Source of the DNA: Virgifigura sp964551315
GTDB lineage: Bacteria > Pseudomonadota > Alphaproteobacteria > Dongiales > Dongiaceae
Reading direction: 5' to 3'
NCBI GenBank assembly: GCA_964551315.1
Contig: CAZKCM010000008.1
Location: forward strand, 1-64,000
DNA length: 64,000 nucleotides
In this document: positions 18,751 to 27,023 of the stretch, piece by piece
How positions within the stretch are numbered: position 1 is the stretch's first letter
Layout of the letters: the number at the start of each line of letters is the position of its first letter
Made by a program: the position numbers and the translations under genes
The notes under the pieces: model-generated
The model's database searches: none
What the model saw: only the letters and a program-made list of their open reading frames with translations
Told to the model about the DNA's origin: nothing

Positions 18751-20103
18751 ATGCGACCGGATCTCCTTCGGAAATTTGAGGCACAGCGCGTGCCGCGCTA
18801 CACCAGCTACCCAACCTCGCCGCATTTCACGCATCCGATCGACGACGACGCGTACCGGCGCTGGCTCTCCGCCATCCCCGAGGATGCATCCCTGTCCGTC
18901 TACCTTCATGTCCCGTTCTGCCGGACGCTCTGCTGGTATTGCGGATGCCACACCAAGATCGTCGCCCATGACGCGCCGATCACCGCCTACCTTGACGCGC
19001 TGGAGCGTGAGATCGACCTCGTTGCCGCGGCGCTGCCGCGGCGCATGGCCGTTGGCCACCTGCATTGGGGCGGCGGGACCCCGACGATCATGGCGCCGGA
19101 GGCATTCCTGCGTCTGATGACGCACCTGCGGGAGCGCTTCGCCTTTTCCGCCGCGACCGAGATCGCCGTCGAAATAGACCCGCGGCGCATCGCCCAGCCG
19201 ATGATTGACGCGCTCGCCGCGTCCGGGGTCACACGCGTGAGCCTCGGCGTGCAGACCTTCGACCCCGTCGTCCAGAAAGCGATCAACCGGATCCAGAGCT
19301 TCGAACAGACGGCTCGCGCGACCGAGGCGCTCCGCGCCGCCGGCGTTGCCGGCGTCAACTTCGACCTGATCTATGGCCTGCCGCACCAGACGGCCGAATC
19401 GTGCAAAGAGACCGTCGAGCAGGCGCTCCGCCTCGCGCCCGACCGGTTCGCCGTCTTCGGCTACGCGCACCTTCCCGCGCTCAAGGCGCATCAGCGCCTG
19501 ATCGACGAAGCGGCCCTGCCAGGCGCCGCCGCCCGATTCGCGCAGTTCCAGACCATCGCCGAGCGCCTGACCGCGGCCGGATACCGGCGAATCGGCCTCG
19601 ACCACTTCGCCCGGCCGGGTGACGATCTGGCGCGCTGCCAGGACGCGGGTACGCTCCACCGGAACTTCCAGGGCTACACCAGCGACCCATCCACCATACT
19701 CGTCGGATTCGGGGCTTCGGCCATCGGCACCTTTCCAGAAGGCTATGTCCAGAACACGCCGGCGATCCGCGAGTATCGCAATGCGCTGGCGGAGAACCGG
19801 CTGCCGGTTCGGCGAAGCCGAACCCTGACGCCCGAGGACCGTCTGCGCGGCGACATCATCGAGCGGATCATGTGCGACTTCGGCGTCGATATCGGCGCGG
19901 CGATCGCGCGGCACGGCGTTACGGACATTTGCTTTGACACCGAGTTCGCGCAACTTCGGGATCTGGAGCGAGACGGGATCGTGCGCCTGGACGGCCTTAC
20001 GGTCCGGGTGGAGGAGCCGTTCTGGCCGCTCGTCCGGTCCGTCGCCGCCGTGTTCGACGCATATTTGCAGCCGGAGGCCAACCGCCACGCCGCTGCCGTG
20101 TGA
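18751..20103 (+). CDS. hemN: oxygen-independent coproporphyrinogen III oxidase
   Basis: A 450-residue radical-SAM enzyme that decarboxylates coproporphyrinogen III without oxygen. YLHVPFCRTLCWYCGC near residue 51 carries the CX3CX2C cluster motif plus the extra Cys typical of true HemN. HWGGGTPT follows near 107, then a HemN C-terminal domain. Length equals the HemN norm (about 450) rather than the shorter HemW. Anaerobic heme synthesis fits the neighbouring cytochrome-containing nitrite reductase. Confidence 0.95.
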   Translation: MRPDLLRKFEAQRVPRYTSYPTSPHFTHPIDDDAYRRWLSAIPEDASLSVYLHVPFCRTLCWYCGCHTKIVAHDAPITAYLDALEREIDLVAAALPRRMAVGHLHWGGGTPTIMAPEAFLRLMTHLRERFAFSAATEIAVEIDPRRIAQPMIDALAASGVTRVSLGVQTFDPVVQKAINRIQSFEQTARATEALRAAGVAGVNFDLIYGLPHQTAESCKETVEQALRLAPDRFAVFGYAHLPALKAHQRLIDEAALPGAAARFAQFQTIAERLTAAGYRRIGLDHFARPGDDLARCQDAGTLHRNFQGYTSDPSTILVGFGASAIGTFPEGYVQNTPAIREYRNALAENRLPVRRSRTLTPEDRLRGDIIERIMCDFGVDIGAAIARHGVTDICFDTEFAQLRDLERDGIVRLDGLTVRVEEPFWPLVRSVAAVFDAYLQPEANRHAAAV

Positions 20104-20111
20104 CCTCCGTG

Positions 20112-20130
20112 GCCTCCCGAACGCGGAGGC
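20112..20130 (+). terminator. possible hairpin terminator after hemN
   Basis: GCCTCC and GGAGGC form a 6-bp stem 9 bases after the hemN stop. A second pairing (CCTCCG with CGGAGG) overlaps it. No T-tract is present, so this is tentative. The remaining 20131-20276 shows no gene. Confidence 0.3.
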
Positions 20131-20276
20131 TGGCCCGCGACCGAGCCGCGGCCCGCACCATCGTCAGAGATTCAAGCGATCGTCCCGCCGCAGAGGCGAT
20201 ACGTCCAGAAGCCGTCGCCCGATGGCGCGGCCGATTCCGAAATCGTCGCGGGGGGCGTCCGCCGCCATACCGACGT

Positions 20277-20531
20277 TCATCGATGGCCGCCGCAGCATCC
20301 CTTCGCGGCGCCGGTGGAAACCACGCGGCTCGTGCAACGCGCGCCCGCCGGCCGGTCAATCCAATGGACGCCGCGAAAACGATCCCGGAAACGCGCGATA
20401 CCGAGTTCGATCGCGGCCGCTCTCGAATCGACGCCGGTCACGGTCATTGTCGCGACAGGCAGCCGCAGCGGGAGCCCCTGGTACGCCGTCGCATCGCTGT
20501 AGAAGACGATTCGATAGGATCTTTCCGACAT
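20277..20531 (-). CDS. small hypothetical protein behind an FNR-type box
   Basis: An 84-residue protein I do not recognise. Evidence that it is real: a strong GGGAGGGAGGA ribosome-binding site directly before its ATG (reverse strand, 20531) and an FNR/FixK box 91 bases upstream. The first 60 residues look like a compact alpha/beta fold (YRIVFYSDATAYQ, then MTVTGVDSRAAAIELGIARF). The C-terminus is rich in Cys, Gly and His (CCGGH). It lies convergent with hemN and divergent from the RNase-like gene. Confidence 0.55.
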   Translation of the reverse strand: MSERSYRIVFYSDATAYQGLPLRLPVATMTVTGVDSRAAAIELGIARFRDRFRGVHWIDRPAGARCTSRVVSTGAAKGCCGGHR

Positions 20532-20621
20532 TCCTCCCTCCCTGGGACTGGTGCCGCGGCACCCCTCCTGACGGATGCGTCAATCCAGTCCTCAACTTGG
20601 CCCATCCGACGCGACGGCGGG

Positions 20622-20635
20622 TTGAGCTGGATCAA
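20622..20635 (-). promoter_or_regulatory. FNR/FixK box between small gene and RNase-like gene
   Basis: TTGAGCTGGATCAA matches the consensus at 9 of 10 positions. Leftward, CAAGTT is correctly placed as a -10 for the small gene at 20531. Rightward no -10 is evident and the next start is 204 bases away, so I assign it to the minus-strand gene, though it could serve both. Confidence 0.65.
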
Positions 20636-20838
20636 ACCATCGGCCTCTGTCGATGCCCCGGTGTGTCAAGCACGGCACGCCCCACTGCGAGACGAATGCG
20701 ACGCCGCGCCGACAACGCGGTCCGGCGTTGACGGGCGTCGACGCCGCCGAGTAATTCCGTCGCGAACCCTCTGGAGAATCCCATGCGCATTCAGGACAGA
20801 CCAGTGCTGCGCCCTCGCAGCGTAGCCGGGACGGGCCG

Positions 20839-22440
20839 ATGACCCCTCGCCTTTCCTTCTTTGGGGCCGCCGGAACGGTGACGGGATCCTGCTTTCACGT
20901 CGAGCATTCCGGAGGACGATTTCTTGTCGACTGCGGCATGTTCCAGGGCTCCAAAACCCTGAGGGAACTGAACTATGGACCCTTCCCGTTCGACCCGACG
21001 GCCGTTGATTTCGTCCTGCTGACGCACGCGCACATCGATCACAGCGGGCTTGTGCCCAAGCTGGTCAAGGCCGGGTTCCGCGGCCCCGTTTTCACCACCT
21101 CCGGGACCAGGGACCTGCTCACCTTCATGCTTCCCGACAGCGGATACATTCAGGAGACGGACGTCGAGCGCCTGAACCGGCGCAACCGGCAGCGCGGCCG
21201 CGACACGGTGACGCCGATATACACCCGTGCCGACGCCGAGGCCTCCCTCCAACGCCTGCGGGCGGTGGAATACGAAGACTGGATCGTCTGCGGGCCGAAG
21301 GTACGCGCCCGCTATTGGAACGCCGGGCACATCCTGGGGTCAGCCTCGATCGAGATCGAGATCGAGGTCCGCAAGGAGCGGCGTCCTCTCCGGCTGCTGT
21401 TCTCCGGCGACCTCGGTCCGGACCACAAGCTGTTCCATCCGGTTCCGACCGGCCCGGCGGAACTCGATTACGTAATACTTGAGGGCACCTACGGCGACCG
21501 CGATCGTCCGGCGGTTTCGCCCGCGGGGCGCCGCGAAATGCTGCGGCAGGAGGTGCTGACCGCGCTTGAAAGGGGTGGCAACCTTCTGGTTCCGGCGTTC
21601 GCGATCGAACGCACGCAAGAGCTGCTGCTCGACCTTGCTCACCTTTTCGCAAGCGGCACGATCCCGGCGGCACATGTCTTTATCGATTCGCCGCTGGCGA
21701 TTCGTGCGACGGAGGTCTTCGCGGCGCACGCCCATAGTCTGGAGGACGTTACCGCCGTCCCGGCCCCTTTCAAGATGCCGAATTTCCATTTCCTCGAAAC
21801 CGTGGAGCAGAGCATGGCGGCCGGCCGGATCGAATCCGGCGCGATCATCCTGGCGGCAAGCGGAATGTGCGAGGCCGGCCGGATCCGTCATCACCTGAAG
21901 CAGCACCTGTGGCGGTCCAACACCACCGTCCTTTTCGTCGGATACCAGGCGCCCGGGACGCTCGGCCAGGTTCTGATCGGGGGGGCAAAATCGGTACGCA
22001 TCCACGGCGAAGAGGTCACCGTCCGCGCCGCAATCCGCAGCCTCGACGTCTATTCGGGACACGCCGATCGCGCGGAACTCCTCGCCTGGATGCGGGAGCG
22101 GTTGCCGATCCGTTCGGGCGTTTTCCTCGTGCACGGCGAAGGCGATTCGTTGCGGTCCCTCAGATCGGCCCTCCTCGCCGAACGCCTCCCGCCCGACCGG
22201 GTTCTTATCCCGCAGTTGGACGAAACCTTCCTCCTTGTGGCCGGAGGGCCGCCCCGCGAGGCGGAGGGGCCGCGACGGCTCCCGCAGCGGGTGGTCGACA
22301 GGCCCGACTGGCACAATGCATACGCCGCCCTGGTCCTCGATTTGCAGCACGCCCTGCAGGAGCGCCGGAGCGATCGAGACCGGGAGTTGCTGATCGCGCG
22401 GCTGCGGCAGGTGCTGCAGGATCATCGCGAAAGCGTCTGA
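20839..22440 (+). CDS. metallo-beta-lactamase fold, beta-CASP RNA-processing exonuclease-like protein
   Basis: A 533-residue protein of the CPSF/Ysh1-like beta-CASP group. Zn-binding LTHAHIDHSG lies near residue 53 and GTYGDR near 217. The beta-CASP region contains VPAFAIERTQELL near 252 and ASGMCEAGRIRHHLKQHLW near 336. A RMMBL-type C-terminal motif (SGHADRAELLAWM) lies near 408. These enzymes cut or trim RNA. The ATG at 20839 matches the family N-terminus (LSFFGAAGTVTGSCF). The extra C-terminus of about 80 residues is unassigned. Confidence 0.88.
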   Translation: MTPRLSFFGAAGTVTGSCFHVEHSGGRFLVDCGMFQGSKTLRELNYGPFPFDPTAVDFVLLTHAHIDHSGLVPKLVKAGFRGPVFTTSGTRDLLTFMLPDSGYIQETDVERLNRRNRQRGRDTVTPIYTRADAEASLQRLRAVEYEDWIVCGPKVRARYWNAGHILGSASIEIEIEVRKERRPLRLLFSGDLGPDHKLFHPVPTGPAELDYVILEGTYGDRDRPAVSPAGRREMLRQEVLTALERGGNLLVPAFAIERTQELLLDLAHLFASGTIPAAHVFIDSPLAIRATEVFAAHAHSLEDVTAVPAPFKMPNFHFLETVEQSMAAGRIESGAIILAASGMCEAGRIRHHLKQHLWRSNTTVLFVGYQAPGTLGQVLIGGAKSVRIHGEEVTVRAAIRSLDVYSGHADRAELLAWMRERLPIRSGVFLVHGEGDSLRSLRSALLAERLPPDRVLIPQLDETFLLVAGGPPREAEGPRRLPQRVVDRPDWHNAYAALVLDLQHALQERRSDRDRELLIARLRQVLQDHRESV

Positions 22441-22477
22441 GACTGCCCGGGGGACCTCTGCGACGCGGGCTGCCGAC

Positions 22478-22999
22478 TCATGGCCGCATTTCGGCGACGT
22501 CGTGAACCTGCACGCGTTCGGCGCTGGTGCGCAGCAGGATCCGGCAGGCGCGCAGTTCCTCGCTGCCGTCGCCGACACGGACCCACAGCGTCACCGCACC
22601 GTCATCGAGCTGCCGCTGCAGAATACTGGCGTGCGCCCGATCGAGCCACGGATCGAGAAGACACTGGGCGCGGTCGCCCGCTCGACGCGCCCAGTCGACG
22701 AACAGCCGGGCGATCGGGCCGGCCGAAGCAACGAGCGGCCCGGCCTTCCCTGCGACACCGATTTCCGTGAAGCCCTTTTCCGTGAAGCCCTGGGGCCCAG
22801 CGGTTTCGTCCCCCTTCCCGGCGGGCTCGCCGGACAGCCAGCCGAGCCGGGCGAGGGTCTCCCGGCCGGCGACGATCGCCACCCGGTCCCCGGCGAACCC
22901 TTCGTCGCGGAGCGCCTGCAGCGCGGACCTCAGCGTGTCGACATCCCGAAAGATGCCGAGCGCCAAGCGCAAACGGTGCGTGCTTGCGATCACATTCAT
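22478..22999 (-). CDS. GSP17M-like (YflT domain) hypothetical protein
   Basis: A 173-residue soluble protein. Its start, LALGIFRDVDTLRSALQALRDEGFAGDRVAIVAG, resembles the general-stress-protein 17M/YflT fold, but the call is by pattern only. I chose the ATG at 22999; a GTG one codon upstream is equally possible and neither has a strong ribosome-binding site. An in-frame 15-base tandem duplication (22762-22790) encodes GFTEK-GFTEI. It follows the FixK-like regulator gene by 94 bases on the same strand and may be cotranscribed. Confidence 0.62.
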   Translation of the reverse strand: MNVIASTHRLRLALGIFRDVDTLRSALQALRDEGFAGDRVAIVAGRETLARLGWLSGEPAGKGDETAGPQGFTEKGFTEIGVAGKAGPLVASAGPIARLFVDWARRAGDRAQCLLDPWLDRAHASILQRQLDDGAVTLWVRVGDGSEELRACRILLRTSAERVQVHDVAEMRP

Positions 23000-23093
23000 C
23001 ACCGGATCATCCGCGCTGCCACCCCATCCTGGACCTGCGGCGCCGAGACACCGCCGAGCACGATGCCGAACCTCATCTCCCGCGCCGCCTATG

Positions 23094-23825
23094 CTAGAGC
23101 ATGGAGGCCGAGGACAAGGCCTCTCCCTCCGCGAGATCGGCGAGTTGGTCCGGATCGCGGAGGCGGATCCGATTGCGGCCGCACATCTCGATGACTCCCA
23201 TCCTGCACAGCTGGGAGAGCACACGGCAGGTCGTCTCGATGGTGAGGCCGAGATAATCGCCGATGTCCGTGCGCGACATCGGCAGGCTCAGTTCGCACGC
23301 ATCGTCACCGCGCTCCTCCGCCTGCTCGGAAAGACGAAGCAGGAAGGATGCAATCTTCTCCATCGCCGACTTGCGGCCGAGCAACAGCATCTGGTCCTGC
23401 GCGGTAGCAAGCTCTGCAGCAGTCAGCGACAGAATCCGCCGCGCCAGTCCGGGAACTTCGTCGTAGAGGCTCTCGAGCCGTGCACGCGGGTAGCGAATAA
23501 GCGTCACGTCGGTGACGGCCTCGGCCGTGTAGGCATAAGTGTCGCACAGGCCGATGCCGACCCAGCTGCCGGGATACGCGAAGCCGGTGATCTGGCGCCG
23601 GCCGTCGGGAAGCAGCTTGTAGAGCTTGAGCACGCCGCCTACCACCTCGAACAGGGCATCAGCCGCATCGCCCTCGTAGAAGGCCGTCTCTTTCGCACGC
23701 AGGCGCCGATGCACCGCAAGCGCCGCCAACCGATCGCGGGGCGGCACGGTCACGGTTTGCGGGGCGGCTTTCGCCGCGATGGGGCCGCGCAGGGGAACCT
23801 GTGTCGAATGGACCGCCTGTAGCAT
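23094..23825 (-). CDS. fixK: Crp/Fnr-family regulator, FixK-like
   Basis: A 243-residue transcription factor with an N-terminal cyclic-nucleotide-binding-like beta-roll (about 40-150), a long dimer helix and a C-terminal winged helix. The recognition helix reads LTIETTCRVLSQL; Glu, the T/C pair and Arg match the ExxSR pattern that reads TTGAT half-sites. The N-terminus lacks the Cys cluster of true FNR, so it is FixK/Dnr-like and probably depends on an upstream sensor for control. The start at 23825 is set by GGAGGAGG five bases before the ATG; an earlier in-frame ATG at 23879 has no such site. It is the obvious candidate for the FNR-type boxes across the window. The fixK symbol reflects type, not proven orthology. 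Confidence 0.85.
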   Translation of the reverse strand: MLQAVHSTQVPLRGPIAAKAAPQTVTVPPRDRLAALAVHRRLRAKETAFYEGDAADALFEVVGGVLKLYKLLPDGRRQITGFAYPGSWVGIGLCDTYAYTAEAVTDVTLIRYPRARLESLYDEVPGLARRILSLTAAELATAQDQMLLLGRKSAMEKIASFLLRLSEQAEERGDDACELSLPMSRTDIGDYLGLTIETTCRVLSQLCRMGVIEMCGRNRIRLRDPDQLADLAEGEALSSASML

Positions 23826-23991
23826 TCTTGCCTCCTCCGGAACCGATGTTTCCGATGGATGGCAGCCTAGCGGTACCACGTCACAGACCTATGGCAGTGC
23901 GCCTGCGTCTTGGTGATAAAAGGAAACGCTTTGTGACAGAATGTGACAAACAGCCCGTAGAAGGGGTGCCGGGGCTGTCGGCCGCACCTCG

Positions 23992-24501
23992 CTAAGGATT
24001 GAGGTCGCCATCGGACGACTCGTCGCTCGCCGGTATGAATTTGCACCAGGTAACGAACGCCGGGCGGAAGCCGGCGGCCTCAAGGTCCGAAGCGACCATC
24101 CCCGGGCGGTGGGGGCAGGTCGCACCGGCGATGGGCTGGCTGATCTGGATCGTGGAGCATCCGTGCTGCCGCGCCACGGTCTCGATTGCCCGTATCATTT
24201 GCCGGGCCGTCCCTTCGGCCTTGCCCGGATGGAACGCAACGACCGTACCGACGTGAAGGCGCCGCCCGCACCGGGAATCATCCGCGACGTCGTAGGCGAA
24301 GAGACCGTGAATGTACCCGCGGGCGTCCTGCAGAGACATGATTCCGCCACGCGTGCCTCGTTGCCGACCGCCACCGGTCAGCGCCCGGACATGGGTTCGC
24401 CAGCGCTCCAACGTCAGGCCGGGCTCGACGGCCTGCACGAGCGGGTAGGCCTGGGCGACCTGGTCCGGTCCGATCGGCTTTATGATGAGATGGAATTCCA
24501 T
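23992..24501 (-). CDS. GNAT-like hypothetical protein
   Basis: A 169-residue protein that reads like a divergent acetyltransferase of the GNAT fold. It has LYVDV-type central strands (YIHGLFAYDVADDSR, then HVGTVVAFHP), a possible acetyl-CoA loop region KAEGTARQMIRAIETVARQHG, and a C-terminal Cys/His-rich stretch. The ATG at 24501 (MEFHLIIKPIG) is the likely start; one 33 bases earlier would run through a tandem repeat. An FNR-like box and the repeat lie upstream. The enzyme class is tentative. Confidence 0.55.
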   Translation of the reverse strand: MEFHLIIKPIGPDQVAQAYPLVQAVEPGLTLERWRTHVRALTGGGRQRGTRGGIMSLQDARGYIHGLFAYDVADDSRCGRRLHVGTVVAFHPGKAEGTARQMIRAIETVARQHGCSTIQISQPIAGATCPHRPGMVASDLEAAGFRPAFVTWCKFIPASDESSDGDLNP

Positions 24502-24525
24502 AGCTTCACCGCGCGCCTCAAAAGC

Positions 24526-24563
24526 CAGGACCATGCAGGCTAAACAGGACCATGCAGGCTAAA
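24526..24563. repeat. 19-bp perfect tandem duplication
   Basis: CAGGACCATGCAGGCTAAA occurs twice head to tail, between the minus-strand gene starting at 24501 and the FNR-like box at 24577. It looks like a recent slippage duplication in a 5' leader. Confidence 0.9.
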
Positions 24564-24576
24564 CCGCCACATGTCC

Positions 24577-24590
24577 TTGACATAGACCAA
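24577..24590 (-). promoter_or_regulatory. weak FNR/FixK-like box
   Basis: TTGACATAGACCAA matches 8 of 10 consensus positions and lies 76 bases upstream of the GNAT-like gene. CATGGT on the minus strand is correctly spaced as a -10. It is 73 bases from a better box (24664) that faces the other way. Confidence 0.45.
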
Positions 24591-24663
24591 AACGGCGACG
24601 CCCACCGATGCAGCCGGTTGGTCGGGAACCTCAAGATCGGTTCGCGCGCGGAACGACCAGAGC

Positions 24664-24705
24664 TTGATCCAGGTCAACGCCTTTGGCGCGGACAGAGCAT
24701 CAAAT
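24664..24705 (+). promoter_or_regulatory. FNR/FixK-type promoter of universal stress protein gene
   Basis: TTGATCCAGGTCAA at 24664-24677 matches 9 of 10 positions. TCAAAT at 24700-24705 lies at -10 for a start near 24712, the class II FNR layout. The stress protein gene begins at 24749. Confidence 0.72.
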
Positions 24706-24748
24706 AGGTTCGCTGAAACAACCAGCAGAAAGCCGACGGGAGTTCTTC

Positions 24749-25570
24749 ATGATCAAGACGATCCTCGTCCCGGCCGACGGAAGCCCCGCGTGCGAAGCGA
24801 CGCTGATCGTCGCCGTGGAGCTCGGCCGACGCTTTGCCGCCCATCTGGACGCCCTGCACGTCCGTCCTGACGAAACGAGCCTGATCCCCTATGCCAGCGA
24901 CGGGATGTCGGCCACCATGATCGATCGCATCATCGAGGAAGGCCGAAAGGCAGCCGACAAGCGGGCGGCCGCCGCGAAGGCCGCGTTCGAGCGGCTCAAC
25001 ACCGCCGGGGTTTCGACGAGCTGGCATATGACGCGTGGCCCAGAGGCGGAAGTCGTCGCGGCCACCGGGCGGCTGAGCGATCTCGTCGTTATCGGGCGGC
25101 CGGACGATCCGAACGAGATCTCGTGGCGGGCGACGCTCGACGCGCTCCTGTTCGACACCGGCCGACCAACCCTGATCCTTCCCCGAAAGCCGACGTCGGG
25201 CCTCGGCCACCGCGTCGCTATCGCCTGGAACGGCAGCGCCCAGGCCGCCGGCGCGGTCGCCGCCGCCATTCCCTTCCTTCGGACCGCCGAACAGGTCACG
25301 ATCCTGAGCGCCGGCCCCATCAACCCCCATGCTTCGACCTCCGGGCTCGTTACCTACCTTGCCCGGCACGAGGTTCAGGCCGTGGCAAAGACGTTCGACC
25401 CAGGCTCAGCGCCGGTCGGAAACGCCCTGCTGGAGCAGTGCCGGCTGTCGGGGGCCGACCTTCTCGTGATGGGGGCCTATGGCCGCAGCCGGCTGCGAGA
25501 GATGATCCTCGGCGGCGCCACGCGCGAGATCCTCGCGGAGGCTGATCTGCCGGTGCTGATGAGGCACTGA
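24749..25570 (+). CDS. universal stress protein, two tandem UspA domains
   Basis: A 273-residue cytoplasmic protein with two UspA folds. The second domain ends in the nucleotide-binding signature GAYGRSRLREMILGGATREIL (about residues 245-265). The first domain is degenerate, with VVIGRPDDPNE in place of the G-X2-G-X9-G(S/T) loop. It starts MIKTILVPADGS, typical of the family. An FNR-type promoter precedes it and a 117-residue hypothetical follows after 37 bases. It is one of three USP proteins in the window. Confidence 0.92.
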   Translation: MIKTILVPADGSPACEATLIVAVELGRRFAAHLDALHVRPDETSLIPYASDGMSATMIDRIIEEGRKAADKRAAAAKAAFERLNTAGVSTSWHMTRGPEAEVVAATGRLSDLVVIGRPDDPNEISWRATLDALLFDTGRPTLILPRKPTSGLGHRVAIAWNGSAQAAGAVAAAIPFLRTAEQVTILSAGPINPHASTSGLVTYLARHEVQAVAKTFDPGSAPVGNALLEQCRLSGADLLVMGAYGRSRLREMILGGATREILAEADLPVLMRH

Positions 25571-25607
25571 TCGGCTCGAGTCATCAAAGCAGAGACGGAC
25601 CTGTCCC

Positions 25608-25961
25608 ATGCTGAAGACCATAAGACTGGAGCTGGCGCGAAACCCCGGTTACCCCGAGGGAAGCCCGCGCCATGGCTACGAAATCGTCGCCCCGCTCGAC
25701 GCCGATGGTTACATCGACCTCGAGGAATGGCGGAAAAACCGCAGTGCCTGCCGCGTGCGGCGTTTCTGGGGCGATCAGCCCGACGAGCAGGGCGAGCTGA
25801 TTCATGGACGCAGGGGCTGGGCCATTTCCTATGTTCCCGGGGAAGCCGATGACGAGCGGATCTTCCGCCTCGACCGCCATGTCTTTCAGGTCGGCGAGTA
25901 CATCTCCATCAGCGAGCCGGACGACGTGACCTACACCTTCAAGATCGTCTCCATAACGTAG
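25608..25961 (+). CDS. conserved-looking hypothetical protein
   Basis: A 117-residue soluble protein I cannot assign. It is rich in charged and aromatic residues (YEIVAPLDADGYIDLEEWR, RRFWGDQPDEQGELIHG, RGWAISYVPGEADDE), lacks a signal peptide, and ends in beta-strand-like sequence. It follows the universal stress protein gene by 37 bases, so it probably belongs to the same FNR-type transcript. It is convergent with nosX. Confidence 0.7.
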   Translation: MLKTIRLELARNPGYPEGSPRHGYEIVAPLDADGYIDLEEWRKNRSACRVRRFWGDQPDEQGELIHGRRGWAISYVPGEADDERIFRLDRHVFQVGEYISISEPDDVTYTFKIVSIT

Positions 25962-26014
25962 CGATCGAGACCCGCTGCACGGCGCGCCGCGTCCGGGTGC
26001 GCCCGCAGGCGGCT

Positions 26015-27010
26015 TCAGCCGTTGATCGCGGTAACCCGCCCGCCTTCGGCGACGAGCACGCGCAGCCCCCGCAGGCTTTGTATTCGCGCCGCGATCGCGG
26101 CATCGGTCATCAAGGCAAAGGCGGTGGATAGGGCGTCCGCCGTCGTTGCGTCGGCGGCGACGACGGTCACGCCACGCGCGGCACGCGCGCTCCCCCCGCT
26201 CCGTGGGTCCAGAAGATGGGTGTGTCGCCCCGCCGGATCGAAGAGCGTGCCGTAGCCCCCGGAGGTGGCGACCGCGGCGTCGGTGATATCCAGCTTCTCC
26301 AAGAGCCGGGAATCGGTCCCGGAGCGCGGATCGGCAAGCCCTACGCGCCAGGGTCGCCCGCTCGGATGCCGCCCCAGCGCGCGAACCTCTCCGAGATCGA
26401 GCAGTACCTCGCCGATGCCGTTCGCGCGCAGGAGATCCGCCACCTTGTCGGTGATGTAACCTTGGGCGATGCCGTTCAGCGTGATCGCCATCCCCGGCCG
26501 CGCGAACCGGATGCGGTCGGCTTCCACCACAACGCCACGCCAATCGACAAGCGGCAGAACCTTCCGGAGGTCGGGCCCGGCCGGATCGGCGTCGGGCCGC
26601 GCGAAATGCGCCGCGTAGAGTTGCCACAGCGGCTGAACGGTGACATCGAAGACACCGTCCGTGGCCCGGCTGACGGCGGCCGCCCGCCCGAGGAGCTCGA
26701 CGAGCTCGAGCGGGGGCACCTCCAGGGCGCCCGCGGCATTGAGGCGAGAGACGGCCGAGTCGGCACGATAGAGGCTGAAGATACGCTCCAGGCGTTCGAT
26801 CTCGGCGACACAGAGCTCGATGAGCCGCCGCGCCTGCGCTTCGTCGGGATGCCAGAGCTGGATCGACGCCTCCGCTCCAAGCGCGACGCCGCGCCAGACA
26901 TGGAGACCTCCCACCGCCCTGGCGGCCGCAAGGCGGCCGGTTGCCAGCGAGAGGCCGGCCGCCGCGCCCGCGATGGCGAGGAAGCGACGCCGTGTGTGAA
27001 GCGCAACCAT
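26015..27010 (-). CDS. nosX: NosX, ApbE-like FMN transferase
   Basis: A 331-residue exported protein of the ApbE family. A twin-arginine-type signal (HTRRRFLAIAGAAAGLSLATG) opens it. Family sequences include LNGIAQGYITDKVADLL near residue 183 and VTVVAADATTADALSTAFALM near residue 290, giving the metal-binding Asp/Thr. ApbE enzymes attach FMN to threonine in Na+-NQR and NosR-type proteins, so this one probably flavinylates NosR in the periplasm. GGAGGG lies 3 bases before the ATG at 27010. It is the last gene of the nos operon. Confidence 0.92.
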   Translation of the reverse strand: MVALHTRRRFLAIAGAAAGLSLATGRLAAARAVGGLHVWRGVALGAEASIQLWHPDEAQARRLIELCVAEIERLERIFSLYRADSAVSRLNAAGALEVPPLELVELLGRAAAVSRATDGVFDVTVQPLWQLYAAHFARPDADPAGPDLRKVLPLVDWRGVVVEADRIRFARPGMAITLNGIAQGYITDKVADLLRANGIGEVLLDLGEVRALGRHPSGRPWRVGLADPRSGTDSRLLEKLDITDAAVATSGGYGTLFDPAGRHTHLLDPRSGGSARAARGVTVVAADATTADALSTAFALMTDAAIAARIQSLRGLRVLVAEGGRVTAING

Positions 27011-27023
27011 TTTCCCTCCGCGC

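Noticed and set aside
22502..23822. Two long + strand open frames opposite the FixK-like and GSP17M-like genes
   Set aside because: Arg/Pro/Ser-rich translations without domains; the minus-strand regulator has a strong ribosome-binding site and a clear fold.
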